Assembly: GCA_013398295.1 (NCBI GenBank) | Contig: VZSF01001340.1 | Span: 372,001-436,000, forward strand | Direction of reading: 5' to 3' | Origin: Chionis minor | Lineage: Eukaryota > Chordata > Aves > Charadriiformes > Chionididae | Length of the DNA stretch: 64,000 nucleotides | Shown here: one piece after another, positions 1 to 11,318 of the stretch | Position numbering within the stretch: position 1 is the stretch's first letter | How the letters are laid out: every line of letters starts with the position of its first letter | Position numbers and translations under genes: made by a program | Notes under the pieces: generated by a model | Seen by the model: the letters and a program-made list of their open reading frames with translations, nothing else | What the model was told of the DNA's origin: nothing | Databases searched by the model: none

Positions 1-1645
1 TTTCACTGCCGAGCTCTGCTTCCTTCCACTCCAGCCTGCACAAACCATCTATGAATTGCAAAGTGACATCCAGCTCCCATTAACAGATGTGTGGCACTGG
101 GCCTCCACCCTCCCCACTTATGTCAGGAATGATGTTGCCATAAATTAAACTGAAGAGCTACCGTTCAAATTGGGCCAAACCAAGCCACGTTTAGGCCAGA
201 AGAGCGGTGATTTGAGGGAGGCTGCCACGCAGCAGAGCAGGTTCAGATAGCACTGAAGGCCAAGCCAACGTCATGCCAGAGGGCTAAAATCTCTCGGTGC
301 CAGGTAGGATGGTGGATAAAATTCTGCTCTCCCAAGACTGGATATAATGCAGGTGACAGCCGTTACCCGGCGCTGCCACTGGGAACGTTAAAATGAGACT
401 CTGCGCTCTTTCTTTAAAGATCTCAGTGAGTTTGACAAACATTAGGGAACTAAATCTCTCGGCGCTCCCAGGGTGCAATATAAACCGGCTGGGATATCCA
501 GTGAGGCAGGTTTCAAAGTCCCAAGGACTCTTTCATTTGTGTTACTGAAAGGGAAACTGAGGCCCTGAGGGAGTTGTGGCAACGTTTCCTAATTTGAATG
601 CCTGATGTTAGGCAACTCGTCCGCATGAAGAAGCCATTTACAATTTTTACAATTTTTTTTCTTATCAGATTAAAGTATTACAAGGTTGATCCCCTTCCAG
701 ACAGCTTGGTTGGCTGCGTTACGTTTCAACACTTGGATTTTTCCCACAAAAAACACCACCAGTATATTGCAGAAATTCAACCATACGCCTGCATGCGCTG
801 CTACACACAGAGCCTCAAAAATGGCAACACCAAATAAGTATTTCCCACAAAAACAAAGATTCCCTTTAAATCATTAAAGCTGTTCTATAAAATACATACT
901 TACTACTGCATAATTAAAAAAGCCTCTGCAACTTTAATGCATATGGCCCTTGATCATGTGGAAGCAAGAAAGAACAAAATCATTAGGAGCTAAATTATTC
1001 TAGTAGCCTATTATCATAGTGTAATCTTATTAAAGAAAATTCATGCTGGTATAGCCTCTTATCTTCTCCACTTACAGAAGAGCCATGTGGCGTATTTCTG
1101 AGTGCACAGAGATAATAAAATTATAGTGAATTATGCAGCCCGCATATGGAAAAAGGAGGATAATACTGTCCCTTGGAGGAGGGATGCTGATTTTTCTCAG
1201 GGAGGCGAAACCAGCACTACCCAGTTACTAAGTATAAAGGACTATTCATTATTATCTGCAGACAAGCAATTTTGGAGAAGATCTAGGGGCTGCCAGTGGA
1301 GAAAGGCACAGCTTGCTGCCACGGCTCGGCCAACAGCCAGTGCTGCTCGCTGGCTTCAACGGCTTCCACTGCGTCACTCAGGGTGGGCGTCCGTACCTGC
1401 CCACCCAACAACGCGCGGAGCCCTGTGCCACCAACCCTGGGCACCGCCGCTGCGTCCCCTGATACAGCAACACAGGCTGGCACTCCTCCTGCTCTCCCTC
1501 CGGCGATCCCTTCCCCGCGCGGCTGCTCCCAAGCTGACGAAACATCCCGGCGCACCACTTGGAGAGCTCCCTCTCCATCAACGTCCCTGCAACGGATCGC
1601 ACTTGGCACTAAGCGAACTCAGAGCTGCTGTGAACTCACGCTAAC
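1..1645. other. No gene recognised
   Basis: Unique sequence. The part from about 840 to 1100 is AT-rich with TTAAAT and TTTAATGCATATG words, and 1280-1640 is GC-rich. Both strands of 1280-1640 have open frames of 74 to 180 codons, which overlap one another and match nothing known, so they look like a result of composition. Confidence 0.6.
541..582 (-). repeat. Possible MIR fragment
   Basis: AAAGGGAAACTGAGGCCCTG resembles the reverse complement of the MIR 3' core (GAGGAAACTGAGGC). Only one MIR word is present, so this could be chance. Confidence 0.25.
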
Positions 1646-2094
1646 GAAGGGCAACGAAGCTGGTGAGGGGTCTGGAGAACAGGTCTTATAAGGAGCGGCT
1701 GAGGGAGTTGGGATTGTTCAGCCTGGAGAAGAGAAGGTTGAGGGGAGACCTTCTCACTCTCTACAACTCCCTGAAAGGAGGTTATAGCCAGGTGGGGTCA
1801 ATCTCTTCTCCCAAGGAACAAGCGACAGGACAAGAGGAAATGGCCTCAAGTTGTGCCAGGGGAGGTTTAGGTTGGATATTAGGAAAAACTTCTTTACCGA
1901 AAGGGTTATCAGGCATTGGAACAGGCTGCCCAGGGAGGTGGTGGAATCACCATCCCTGGAGGTATTTAAAAGACGGGTGGACGGGGCGTTAAGGGACATG
2001 GTTTAGTGGTGATTTTGGTAGTGTAGGTTATGGTTGGACTTGATGATCTTGAAGGTCTCTTCCAACCCAAGTGATTCTATGATTCTATGATTCT
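1646..2094 (+). mobile_element. CR1 LINE, 5'-truncated 3' end
   Basis: Begins inside the C-terminal part of CR1 ORF2 (coding [19 protein letters not shown]) and ends with the 3'UTR and the tail GATTCTATGATTCTATGATT. The coding part shifts frame near 1791-1803, where GGTGGGGTCA is one base shorter than the form found in other CR1s. The remaining C-terminal codons therefore continue in another frame. The same subfamily is seen at 10933, 27775 and 39864. Confidence 0.96.
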
Positions 2095-5000
2095 AATTGG
2101 CAGGGAGGACAGTGTCCACCGCTCCAGCTTCCCCACGGCTCCGCCTTGACCTGTGGTGGTCCCTGTGAGTTTTGGCTGTGCCACGCCAGGATGCTGCACT
2201 GAAGCAGGGCATGGAAACCTCACCTGGGCCGGCGCAACGATGAGGGCAAAGGATGCCCCAAGAGCCCAGGTGCAACAGAAGGCCAAAGCAAGGTGTCAGC
2301 AGGTGGCGAGGAGCAGACCTGGCCCTACACCTCCACCTTCCACCAGAAAACCACTGTGCACATCTGGCCAGAGCTGACCATGCCGTCACGGTCTGGACCA
2401 GCCCACCACGATGCTCATACAGTCCCATCCGGCTCGGCCAGCTGCTTGGGGAGAGGACGGCCCACAGTGAGAAGCCCTCTGGGTTTTGGTGCCTTTGGGC
2501 CAGCTGCTGTCTGTCCTACCCAGCCTCCACAAATGGAGTTTAGCCAGTCACGAGTTAGGGACACAAAACACAGAGCTTGTAACCTGATTTAAACATCAGC
2601 AGCGTAAGGGAGAACGGCCTCGCTTCCCTCATCACCTGCTGTGAAGGACAGGCATGCAATTAAAAGTTTTCTGTAAATGTTAATTACAGTGGACTTACTT
2701 CGCTAATGACCAATTGATCTTTTGATTGCATTAAGTTTATAAGTGTAATGAACTTAACTGAAGTATGGACTACAGTCTTGTTCTAATTAAAACGGAAGCA
2801 TGAACATATATTAGGCATCAGAAAGAGTTTTAATGGCTGTTTGGGGTGACAGTGTTGAAAATATTAATGTGTTGTCTAAAGCCTGCAGCACATAATTAGA
2901 TTCCTCATCTGAGTGGAATTCATGTTACTTTAAATGATGCACCCGGATAAGATTTTCTTCTGCAGTCAGAAATAGCTGGAATACAGATCTGGCTCATTAC
3001 TTCCACGCCACCCTTCCTCTGCCCTCCCGTCGCAAACCCTGACTTCCTCAGGCTTGGGGAAGAGCTGAGGAAACCTCGTATTTCCGAACCACTCGGCGCA
3101 AATGCATTTTGCATATCCTGCAAAAAATATCCATATCACTTGCTACCCTGCCCTTGGGCACAAAGGTGTAGAGAGGGGAGGTCATCCTTGCCTTGCGACA
3201 GGTTGGTAAGAGCAAACAACACATATTGCTACCAGCAGCCACGGGGAAAAGGTGTTTAGTGTCTGTACATCAGTAGTGGCCAAGCAAAGTTCTGATCAGA
3301 AAAGTAAAGCAGAGCTCCAGAGGCCACAGGGTTGAAATGCCAGGAGTCCTGGAGGTTGGGAAGGGCTTGCATCTCTTCTCTGCACGCTGCTACAGCTCCG
3401 GCTCTTGCCTTTGCAGCCCTAGGAGGAACTGACCTACTTAAATCCAACTTTTTAATGCCAAATGAAGAGGAGGTTGGAAACAGGACATTCTTCCTGGAAA
3501 GCGCTGGACTTAATTTCTTCCACTCCTTTGGCAGCACCTGTTTCTGCACTTCTTTAAGACAAAATACGCAGCCCTTTCCTTTTTTCTGGATGCTGCCCAA
3601 GGCAGGAGAATGCTGTTTGCTGTAGGTGATGTCTCCATCCAGTTCCTACCCAAAGTGACACGTCTGCAAAAGTAAAAAAGTCGCCACTCCTGAGGCCTCT
3701 CCAACCACCAAAAAACTCTTTTAAAACAGCTGTGATCCCTTTTCTCCCAGGCGTGACGTTTGCCTGCCTTCAGGAACCCTTCCTGCAGGAGCTTTGTTTC
3801 TCAACCACCCGGAGATGCTTGGAAGGGCACAGGGAAAATGCAAACTTACCACCAAAGGGCAGCAAGGTCCCAAAACCACTGAGCAGACTCGGACAGTTAA
3901 AGCACAGGCTGGTGCAACGTTTTTATTTAAATTCGATGCCAGGGCTTGCTTTTTGAGAAACAGCCCAGCTGATGTCTTTGCTCCAGGTGCCCCCAGCATC
4001 ATCAGGCCAGACATGCTGCTGGACACCCAGCCATGGCTCCAGCGGAAGCGTGCTGGGCTGGAGCGCAGCTGGGGGAAGGAATCTGCTCTCTAACTGGGCG
4101 TCTCCTGGACAGACAGATGGAGCTGCGGGGAGAACTGGAAATGTGCAGCTCCTTTCTGGTCTCCCGGCCATGAAGAGTGGTGGAGAGGCCCTGTAAGAGC
4201 AGCAGTTGCTCAAAGACAGGGCTGGGGAGGAAAACGTGTGAGCTCAGGAAGAGCTTGTGGTTATGAGTCAGGGTGTCACAAACCAGCGTGCGAGGTGACA
4301 CTTAGACCGGTCTGAACTAAAGGCTTCCTGCCATCAAAATATCTCACTTGGGTCACACTTGAAGGAAACCGTGCTCAACAAAGCCACGCAGCAACACCTT
4401 GCCTCCAACACACGACGGAGATGTGCGACTTGTTGCAACAAGTCTGACGGTGCAAACCCTTCTGGTTGTGGTGCCACAGCACCTGCAACACCACACCCAC
4501 AACCATGCCCGTACGTCTTCTCCCAGACTGTGATACAGCAGCTTGTTAGTGCTTTTATGACCGCTCTGGTCACCTCTCTCAACCCAAATCACTGCCTGAA
4601 CGGGGAGTCTGGGACCGGCGGAGCTCTTCTCACCCCACCCTGCCACCACCCCGCTGCTGCTGAGCCCTGCCACAGCAGTCTCACGACATGGGTGAGCTTT
4701 CAATTCCAGCATAATCTCATTTTAGACAGCCTTAACTAGCTGTCTGACTGACTAACCCAGTCAGCAACTGATGTTTACCCAATATATCCAGCCCTGGATG
4801 GTGCATACCTGGGTGTGCCCTGAATTAATAGAGGGAGGAGAGTTTACATTAGAATTTGGAAGCTGATTTAAAAATCCTGCTGGCCTGATGTACAAGTCCA
4901 TGGTATGAGTTTAGGAGCAAGGCAGAGCGGGTTTGAGCCCAGTGAGGGCTGCATTGCAACCATCACCGCTGAGAAAAGAGATACCCAACTGACCGAGCAG

Positions 5001-5481
5001 AGAGGAGATAGCGCCGGGGGCAATACGGCAGGGAGTAAACCTAATTAGGTGCCTATCAGGTTGCCAAGAGCTGGAGGGACAGAAGATGCTGTAAGGTGAA
5101 CACATCAGCATAAGATAACGTCCCTCACGAAAGGAGAGAGCCTGCAGACAGAAGTAGCCACGTCCAAACAACTAAAAACCCTGCAAATTCGGCGTGGAAA
5201 TAAAGACGAGGTTAAGGAGAAGATGATTCAATCTAATTCAAGGACAAAGACAAAACTTCAGGACAGCAACGCTCAGAAACCGAAGTGCCCAGCATCTGTT
5301 AGGAAGAATAGACAAAAAAATCCAGCTGTTGCATCAGAGGGGCACAGGTCCGTGACACCCCACGCAGAGGTTTCCCCCCCTCTGGGGCTTTGCCTTCGAC
5401 GTGCTGTCACCAGGAGCGGAGGGAGAGGCACGGCGGGGAGAAACTCGTGATGGGGCCAGGCTGGGAACACCATTGCTGCAG
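2095..5481. other. No gene recognised
   Basis: Unique sequence apart from the AT-rich block at 2641-2960. Many short overlapping frames occur on both strands, none with a recognisable domain. I see no further repeats. Confidence 0.6.
2641..2960. promoter_or_regulatory. AT-rich block, candidate conserved noncoding element
   Basis: A TAAT-rich island in a GC-richer region, with GTTAATTACAG, CTAATGACCAATTGATC and TGATTGCATTAAG. It contains no repeat. The composition is like homeodomain-bound enhancers. No function is shown. Confidence 0.3.
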
Positions 5482-5486
5482 GGATG

Positions 5487-6161
5487 TGTCCTTGTTTGAG
5501 TGACAGAGAATTAATTTCTCTTTCAGTAATTTCACTTTTCAGTAAGGTCTCTTCTAGTGCTTGGGAAAACTGCATTTTTAGAAGACTCTAGTGTATGAAT
5601 CTGTGAAAATATTTACTTTACAACCAGCTATTGGTGTGGGGATTTCAAGGTCTCAGTGTTTCCAAGCTGGCCAGGTGCAGGGATGAGGAGGAGTGAGACC
5701 GGGGCACTTGACCCAAGCTGGACAACAGGGTTATTTCATACCATGAACCATTCAGTATAAATTAGAAAGTTTGATGAGAAGTGCACTCCTTTCTATGATG
5801 GCTGAGATCCTGAGAACTTCTTGCCTGGTGCCGGATCCCTGAGCCCTTCCCTTCTTCCCAAAGCCACAGCGCTCGCAGTGTCCGACATTTGCTGTCCCCT
5901 GCTGGGAGTGCACGGCTTCCTATGGATAGAATGGGCTGAGTATAATCCTCCTATATTTTATATCTGTATCGGGATCCATATTGGTTCTTTAGTATTATTA
6001 ACATTAATTGTTTAGCATTATTCTATTAAATCTGTTTATATTTCAACCCTTGGGTTTCCTTATTTTTCCCCATTCCCCTTCCCAGGTGGGGAGGGGTCAC
6101 TGGGTGAGAGAATAATTGTCGAAACAGCAATAAACTGTTGTGGGTCCTTCAAAGCACAACA
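5487..6161 (+). mobile_element. Solo LTR of an endogenous retrovirus, family A
   Basis: 675 bp starting TGTCCTTGTTTGAG and ending CACAACA, flanked by the direct repeat GGATG (5482-5486 and 6162-6166), as expected of a retroviral insertion. A TATAAAT word lies near 5757 and an ATTAAA polyadenylation signal at 6025-6030. About 650 bp are homologous to 28806-29461. No gag, pol or env lies next to it, so the provirus has been reduced to one LTR by recombination. The 5-bp target duplication suits a class III (ERVL-like) element. Confidence 0.9.
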
Positions 6162-6462
6162 GGATGGATGGCTGCGAGTGAGGGTACAAAGCAGTGACCG
6201 CTCTGCCTTGTAACGGAGAAAACAAACACACCAAAGACCTGAAGCCAGAGAAAGCAGCCGGGAGCTTCTACCGGACATCCAGCACTGCCGCCACGAAATT
6301 GGCCAAACCCCAGCATGGCAGCCCCAGAGCCAGCGGCCGCGGTGAGAGGCTGCACTCCGGCACGCGTGCACCGAGGCACCCGCAAACAGCCGGGAAGAAA
6401 GGAAATATCAGCTTAACAACAGGAGCCGCCTTCAACACCCCTTTGCTGGGCTCCTTTGCTTC

Positions 6463-7252
6463 TGTCGTGGGCTTGGGCTGGATCGGCCCAAGCAAGCCGA
6501 GCCACAGGTGTTCCCTCTCTCCTGCTGAGGAGGAGAGAGAGGAGAGAGACTAGTTTAGTAAGAACTAAACTACTTTAATGAAATATAAAGAATAAAATAA
6601 AAAAAAGAAAATAATGAAATATATACAAAACCGTATCAAGCTCCCAGGATGACAATCACGTCACCAGCAGGCACTGGGGAAGTCCCAGACTGGGCTCAGC
6701 AATGAAAGGGAACTGGATTCAGGAACACACGGGTTGGGATCAAAGGCAGAAGAACTGATGGAGCCATCCTCGGACGCCGGCCATTGAAGAAGGAAAGCCA
6801 GAGCCAGAGCCAGAGCAAGAGCCCCAGCAAGAGCAACAGCCTGAACAAGAGCGAAAGCCCAAGCAAGAGGGAGAGGAAGGGCTGATCCTTTGATCCCTCA
6901 GCTTTATCCTGAGCATGATGCAGATGGGATGGAACACCCTGTTTGGGCAGTTTTGGGTCCCTTGTCCTGTCCGCTCCTCCCCGCAGGTGGGATCCCTCTG
7001 TTCTTTTCCGCTTCCAACCTTCCAACAGGGCAAATACCAAAATTTGCTGCCCTTGGTCATTATAGCAATGAGTATAATCGAGGGCATCTCTGCATCCCGT
7101 GCCTCGGCATCAGCTGTAAGCACGGGTCTTAGCGCTCTGTGAAAGAGCAGTTTTCTGCACAATATGCTGTTAATTTCAGCAGTTAGGAGAGGCCTAGTTA
7201 GAAAGCAGAGTTACTGAACAAAATTGATCGTGTTTTACCTCAAACCAGGACA
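6463..7252 (-). mobile_element. Solo LTR of an endogenous retrovirus, family B
   Basis: 790 bp on the minus strand, starting TGTCCTGGTTTGAGG at 7252 and ending CAAGCCCACGACA at 6463. Both ends are flanked by GCTTC (6458-6462 and 7253-7257), a 5-bp target duplication. ATTAAA (minus strand, 6574-6579) follows an 8-bp inverted repeat, TAGTTTAG and CTAAACTA at 6551-6572, that could form a hairpin. The middle contains imperfect GAGCCA/GAGCAA repeats at 6796-6870. It shares the TGTCCTGG start with family A but the body differs. It stands 301 bp from the family A LTR at 5487. No retroviral genes remain. Confidence 0.88.
6796..6870 (+). repeat. Imperfect hexamer repeat inside the family B LTR
   Basis: A run of GAGCCA, GAGCAA and related hexamers. 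On the minus strand it reads as leucine-rich codons in one frame, which is a by-product of the repeat and not a protein. Confidence 0.7.
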
Positions 7253-7257
7253 GCTTC

Positions 7258-10200
7258 TGGGCTGTAAAAGGAGAAGCCTCAAATGCATGTGAGTCCCTAC
7301 ATCTGTATATACAAATATTGCCAAATAACTCTGGCAAGAGGTAGGAAAGTTAGCGGGCACACGACTGCAGGAGCGCACTGCGGCTACGCAACCGGAATAC
7401 AAGTGATACGATTTACTGAGAAAACAAAGCTATATGTTCCTCCAGAAGCCGCAGATTTTGCTCCTGAGGTTTCTGTGCAACAAACCCCATTAGCGACAGG
7501 ATTTACACTTTGAGATGAGGAGAGGTAAAAGCGGGGTTAAGAAAAAGGTAACACAGATGCTACTTCACCAGCCCCAGCTAATTTTCATGCAATTCTGGTT
7601 TGAGATAAAGAGCCTCCCATTGGTTTTTGTACGGAAACAGTAATGCAGGGTATTCAAAAGGGCTGCAATACACCACTCTCATGGCTAAAGACACCTACTT
7701 TTTGAACATGCGTCCTCCCGGAGCACCCCAGGGAGCGGGGATGTGCATTCAACAACTCTGCTACCAGACACAGTCTCTTCCCCGAGACCTTTCTCAGCTC
7801 CAGCTTTGGGGCAGATGATGGGAAAAAATGATTTCGAGTGAAGCCCTAACTTGCTAATTGCATGTTTTACTATTAATGGATTGTGCCAAGAACCAAGAAG
7901 GAGCAGACAAACTTATTCTGTATTATGGCTACTTCAGGGAGTTACGGTGAACACTGAACCCCACACAGCTTCAGCAAATCTTCCCTTTTTCAACAAGATA
8001 CTTGAATTTGCCCTTATCCTAAGGGACAAGATTAAGGCTTTGCTAAAGCTGAGCACACGCATTATGTGCTTCACTGAAAACAGATGAGCTGAAAAATACC
8101 GTGTTGAACAGAACTGCAGCAACTAGGTGGCTGTTTTCACAGCCCCATAAACTAGATATTAGAAAAAACAAGCGAAGAAAAACAGAACAAGGAAAAGGAA
8201 ATCCACTTCAGCTGAGATAATGTGAACCTGGGCACATGTACTCACCCCAAAAAGCAAAAACAGCCATCTCACAAGCTAAAACGAGCTCCTCCTTCCCAGG
8301 AGTGTCAAGTCTTTGTGAAACAGGAGTGTGAGCTGATGGAGCTGATGTTTCTTTTACTAAAATGAAGAAATTAAATGTTCTTTTTGAAAAGTTTATAAGA
8401 AGCTGAGTGAGCAGGATGATCCCAGCCCCTTACAAGACACCTCTGACATTTCACAGCGCGTGCAAGAAGGGAGGTGTAACCTCTCCGAGCACAGCTCTGG
8501 CACAACTCTGTCCTCACACGTCCTCGTGCTCCCGATTCCCTGTCATGACCCGCCTGGCTCTGAACCACCACCCGCCCCTCACGGCACTTCCCTGGCACAA
8601 CCGCAGAGGAAACTTTTGTGTAAATCTCTGCAAAATCTGAAGCGCGAGTCAAGTTGCTCGAATTAGGTTGTGAAGCGGCATCTTCCCGGGTCCCAGCGCT
8701 CCAGCCGGCTGCTGTGCTGCCCTCACTGGAAAGAGCAGGTGAATTTCCCAGACGTCCCTGAAATCAATGGCCAAACCTACAAAAAGTGAGAAGTGATCCC
8801 CGCGGGATGGCAGCCGAATCTTTTTGTGAGCCAAATCACAGACTCCCTTGCTGCTCCTACGTAGCCTCAGCACAAAACCAAGCCCTTCTGGCCTTTCTGT
8901 CCACATATATACGAGCGATGTGGAAACTGGACAAGGATAACTCAAAATGGAGCTGCTGCTGGATGGCTTCCCTGTGGCTTTTGCAGAGCACGGGCTCCCT
9001 TTAGCTTTTCCCATCACTTTGCCCCGTGCCTGGGACAAGGCTTTGGCTTTCCCCCGCCCAGCGACGGAGAGGCTCCCCCTCTCCCTGCCCCCAGCCACCC
9101 CCCAGCTCTCTGAAAACCAGAATGCAGGATTTTGTTGCGTGACTATAAATGGCGAATTGCATAGGCCAGGCAGGATTATTTATTTATTCGTTCATTCCTC
9201 AGCGCATGCAAAGCCAAATTTTGCCTGTCTCCTGGGACCGCATGCGAGAGCTAAGAGCTGCGGACTGGTCACTGGGGTGAAGTCCCCAGCTACTGCCAAG
9301 TGGGTCGTTTTATTGTGCAAATAAACCTTCCTGAAGCCACAAACCAGGAATGCGTTTGGGACAGAGCACGTTGCACAGCCGTGTTCTGAAAGCAGGCTCA
9401 CCTGTCCCCTCTCAATAAAAAATGCTACAGGTGCCTGCCAAATCTTTATGGATCATGTTATAAAGTGCCACCGGGAGAGGTGCCTCTTATCTCCCATTTC
9501 AAGCACTTTTCTCAGCTTTTCAGCTCTTGTAACCAAAGATAACACCTGAATGGTCTCAGGCACTCTCGTCTGTTCTTGCAAAGCATCAGGTTGATTTTCT
9601 TTCAACTTCATTCCTCCATTCCCCCTTCTTCCCATAAAGACTGTTCCTCAAGCTCCGCTCACCTCATTCCCAAGGAACAGGATAACCAGGAATGAAGTGA
9701 CCGGCACCTTTCATCATTTTTGCCTGGGAAGGAAACTCCTCCCTGACACCACAGCACTGTGTGACACTGGGTGGCAGCATGGTGCCATCACACCTGGAGA
9801 ACACCTTCCAGCTTCAATCTTGTGAACGTGGTTCAGTGGTCGGCGTCAGCGGATTTGCACCCACTTACACCCTGGACTAAGTCTGTGCCTTAAAACGTGC
9901 TAAATTTGTACTGATTCCCTCCCTCAGCCCCCTGCAGCCTGTATGTTCAAAGAGGAGCATCACTGGACTGCTTGTCCTGGAGGATGCTGGTTGCTTCCCA
10001 CCTGAGACGGAGACCAAAGGCACATCTGAAGGCTCCAATGTGGTCCTGGCTCTGGTGGGCTTCAGCCTGGCAGCCCCTTGCAGCCTCGAAGGTCCCCCAG
10101 GGCACCAGTACCCACTGAAAGGTGCCGTCAGTGCCAAGACCATTTCTAGCCATGCAACATGACCGTGCCACCAGAGCACTCCCTGGCACGGCTGAGCCTT

Positions 10201-10932
10201 CTGTTTGCCATCTCAAAGCCCTCAGGAGGGCTTAACCCTGTTTTCAGATCTAATTCATTATACAAATGTATTATCCCTACGCAGACCTGCTTTTTTTCTG
10301 AGCTCCAGCAGAGCTCTGCATCAGTTCTCCCCCTGTTAGACGAGACTGTCACAGTGGCCTTGCTCTGAGCACAGATCCTGGCAAAAAACTGCCCGAGCCA
10401 GACAAGCCCTCCGTCCTCCAGCATGCCTGCACATAGGCTTGGCAACTCACCCCAGGAAACACACCAAAAAATGACATTTTGTGCTTTTCCTGATCTGCAT
10501 GACTGTGCTCTCCAAGCCCTGAATGATGCAGCCTGCTCTCCTGCACAGCCACCAGACCTTCTTGAGGATACGTAGCACCAGCACTTGACTGCGCGCTCCC
10601 CTCTCCAGCAGCCCCCCAGTATTCCCAGTCACAAGGACTTTTAATAACCTGAGAAAACTGACGTGACACAGAGGTGGAGCGATTCTGCACTCAGCAGGAT
10701 GACAACCCAACGCTTCTTAAATAAAAGTTAGAAAAGTGGCCTGCAGTTTCACAGCCTTTTCCAGGCATGGAGGAGAATCCTCGGTTTGACCCAGCGAACA
10801 GCCGCAGGCATGGACAGAGCCCTTTCTCCCCCTCAGTGCTACTCACTGGAATGGTGCTTCAAAGACAGCAGGTCTGGAGAGAAGAAAAGAACGCTGTCTT
10901 TTGACCATCTACCAACATACATGAAAGCCCTT
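7258..10932. other. No gene recognised
   Basis: 3.7 kb of unique sequence between the family B LTR and a CR1. A minus-strand frame of 149 codons (8649-9098) has no recognisable motif. No RNA gene or repeat is seen. Confidence 0.6.
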
Positions 10933-11318
10933 TCATAGAATCATAGAATCACTTGGGTTGGAAGAGACCTTCAAGATCATCGAGTCCAACCATAAACCTA
11001 TGCCGAAACCACCCCTAACCCATGTCCCTCAGCACCACGTCTGCCCGGCTTTGAAATACCTCCAGGGACGGTGATTCCACCACCCCCCTGGGCAGCCTGT
11101 TCCAATGCCTGAGAACCCTTTTGGTAAAGAAATTTTTCCTAATCTCCAACCTAAACCTCCCCTGGCACAACTTGAGGCCATTTCCTCTTGTCCTATCTCT
11201 TATTACTTGGGAGAAGAGATTGACCCCACCTGGCTATAACCTCCTTTCAGGGAGTTGTAGAGAGTGAGAAGGTCTCCCCTCAACCTTCTCTTCTCCAGGC
11301 TGAACAATCCCAACTCTC
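10933..11318 (-). mobile_element. CR1 LINE, 5'-truncated 3' end
   Basis: The plus strand reads TCATAGAATCATAGAATCAC followed by the reverse complement of the CR1 3'UTR and ORF2 C-terminus, ending near the codons for [15 protein letters not shown]. It is the same subfamily as 1646-2094 in opposite orientation, with the same one-base shortening (GACCCCACC on the plus strand). Confidence 0.96.

Noticed and set aside
6696..7162. Long leucine-rich and serine-rich minus-strand frames (114 and 140 codons).
   Set aside because: They come from the hexamer repeat inside the family B LTR. They are not protein genes.
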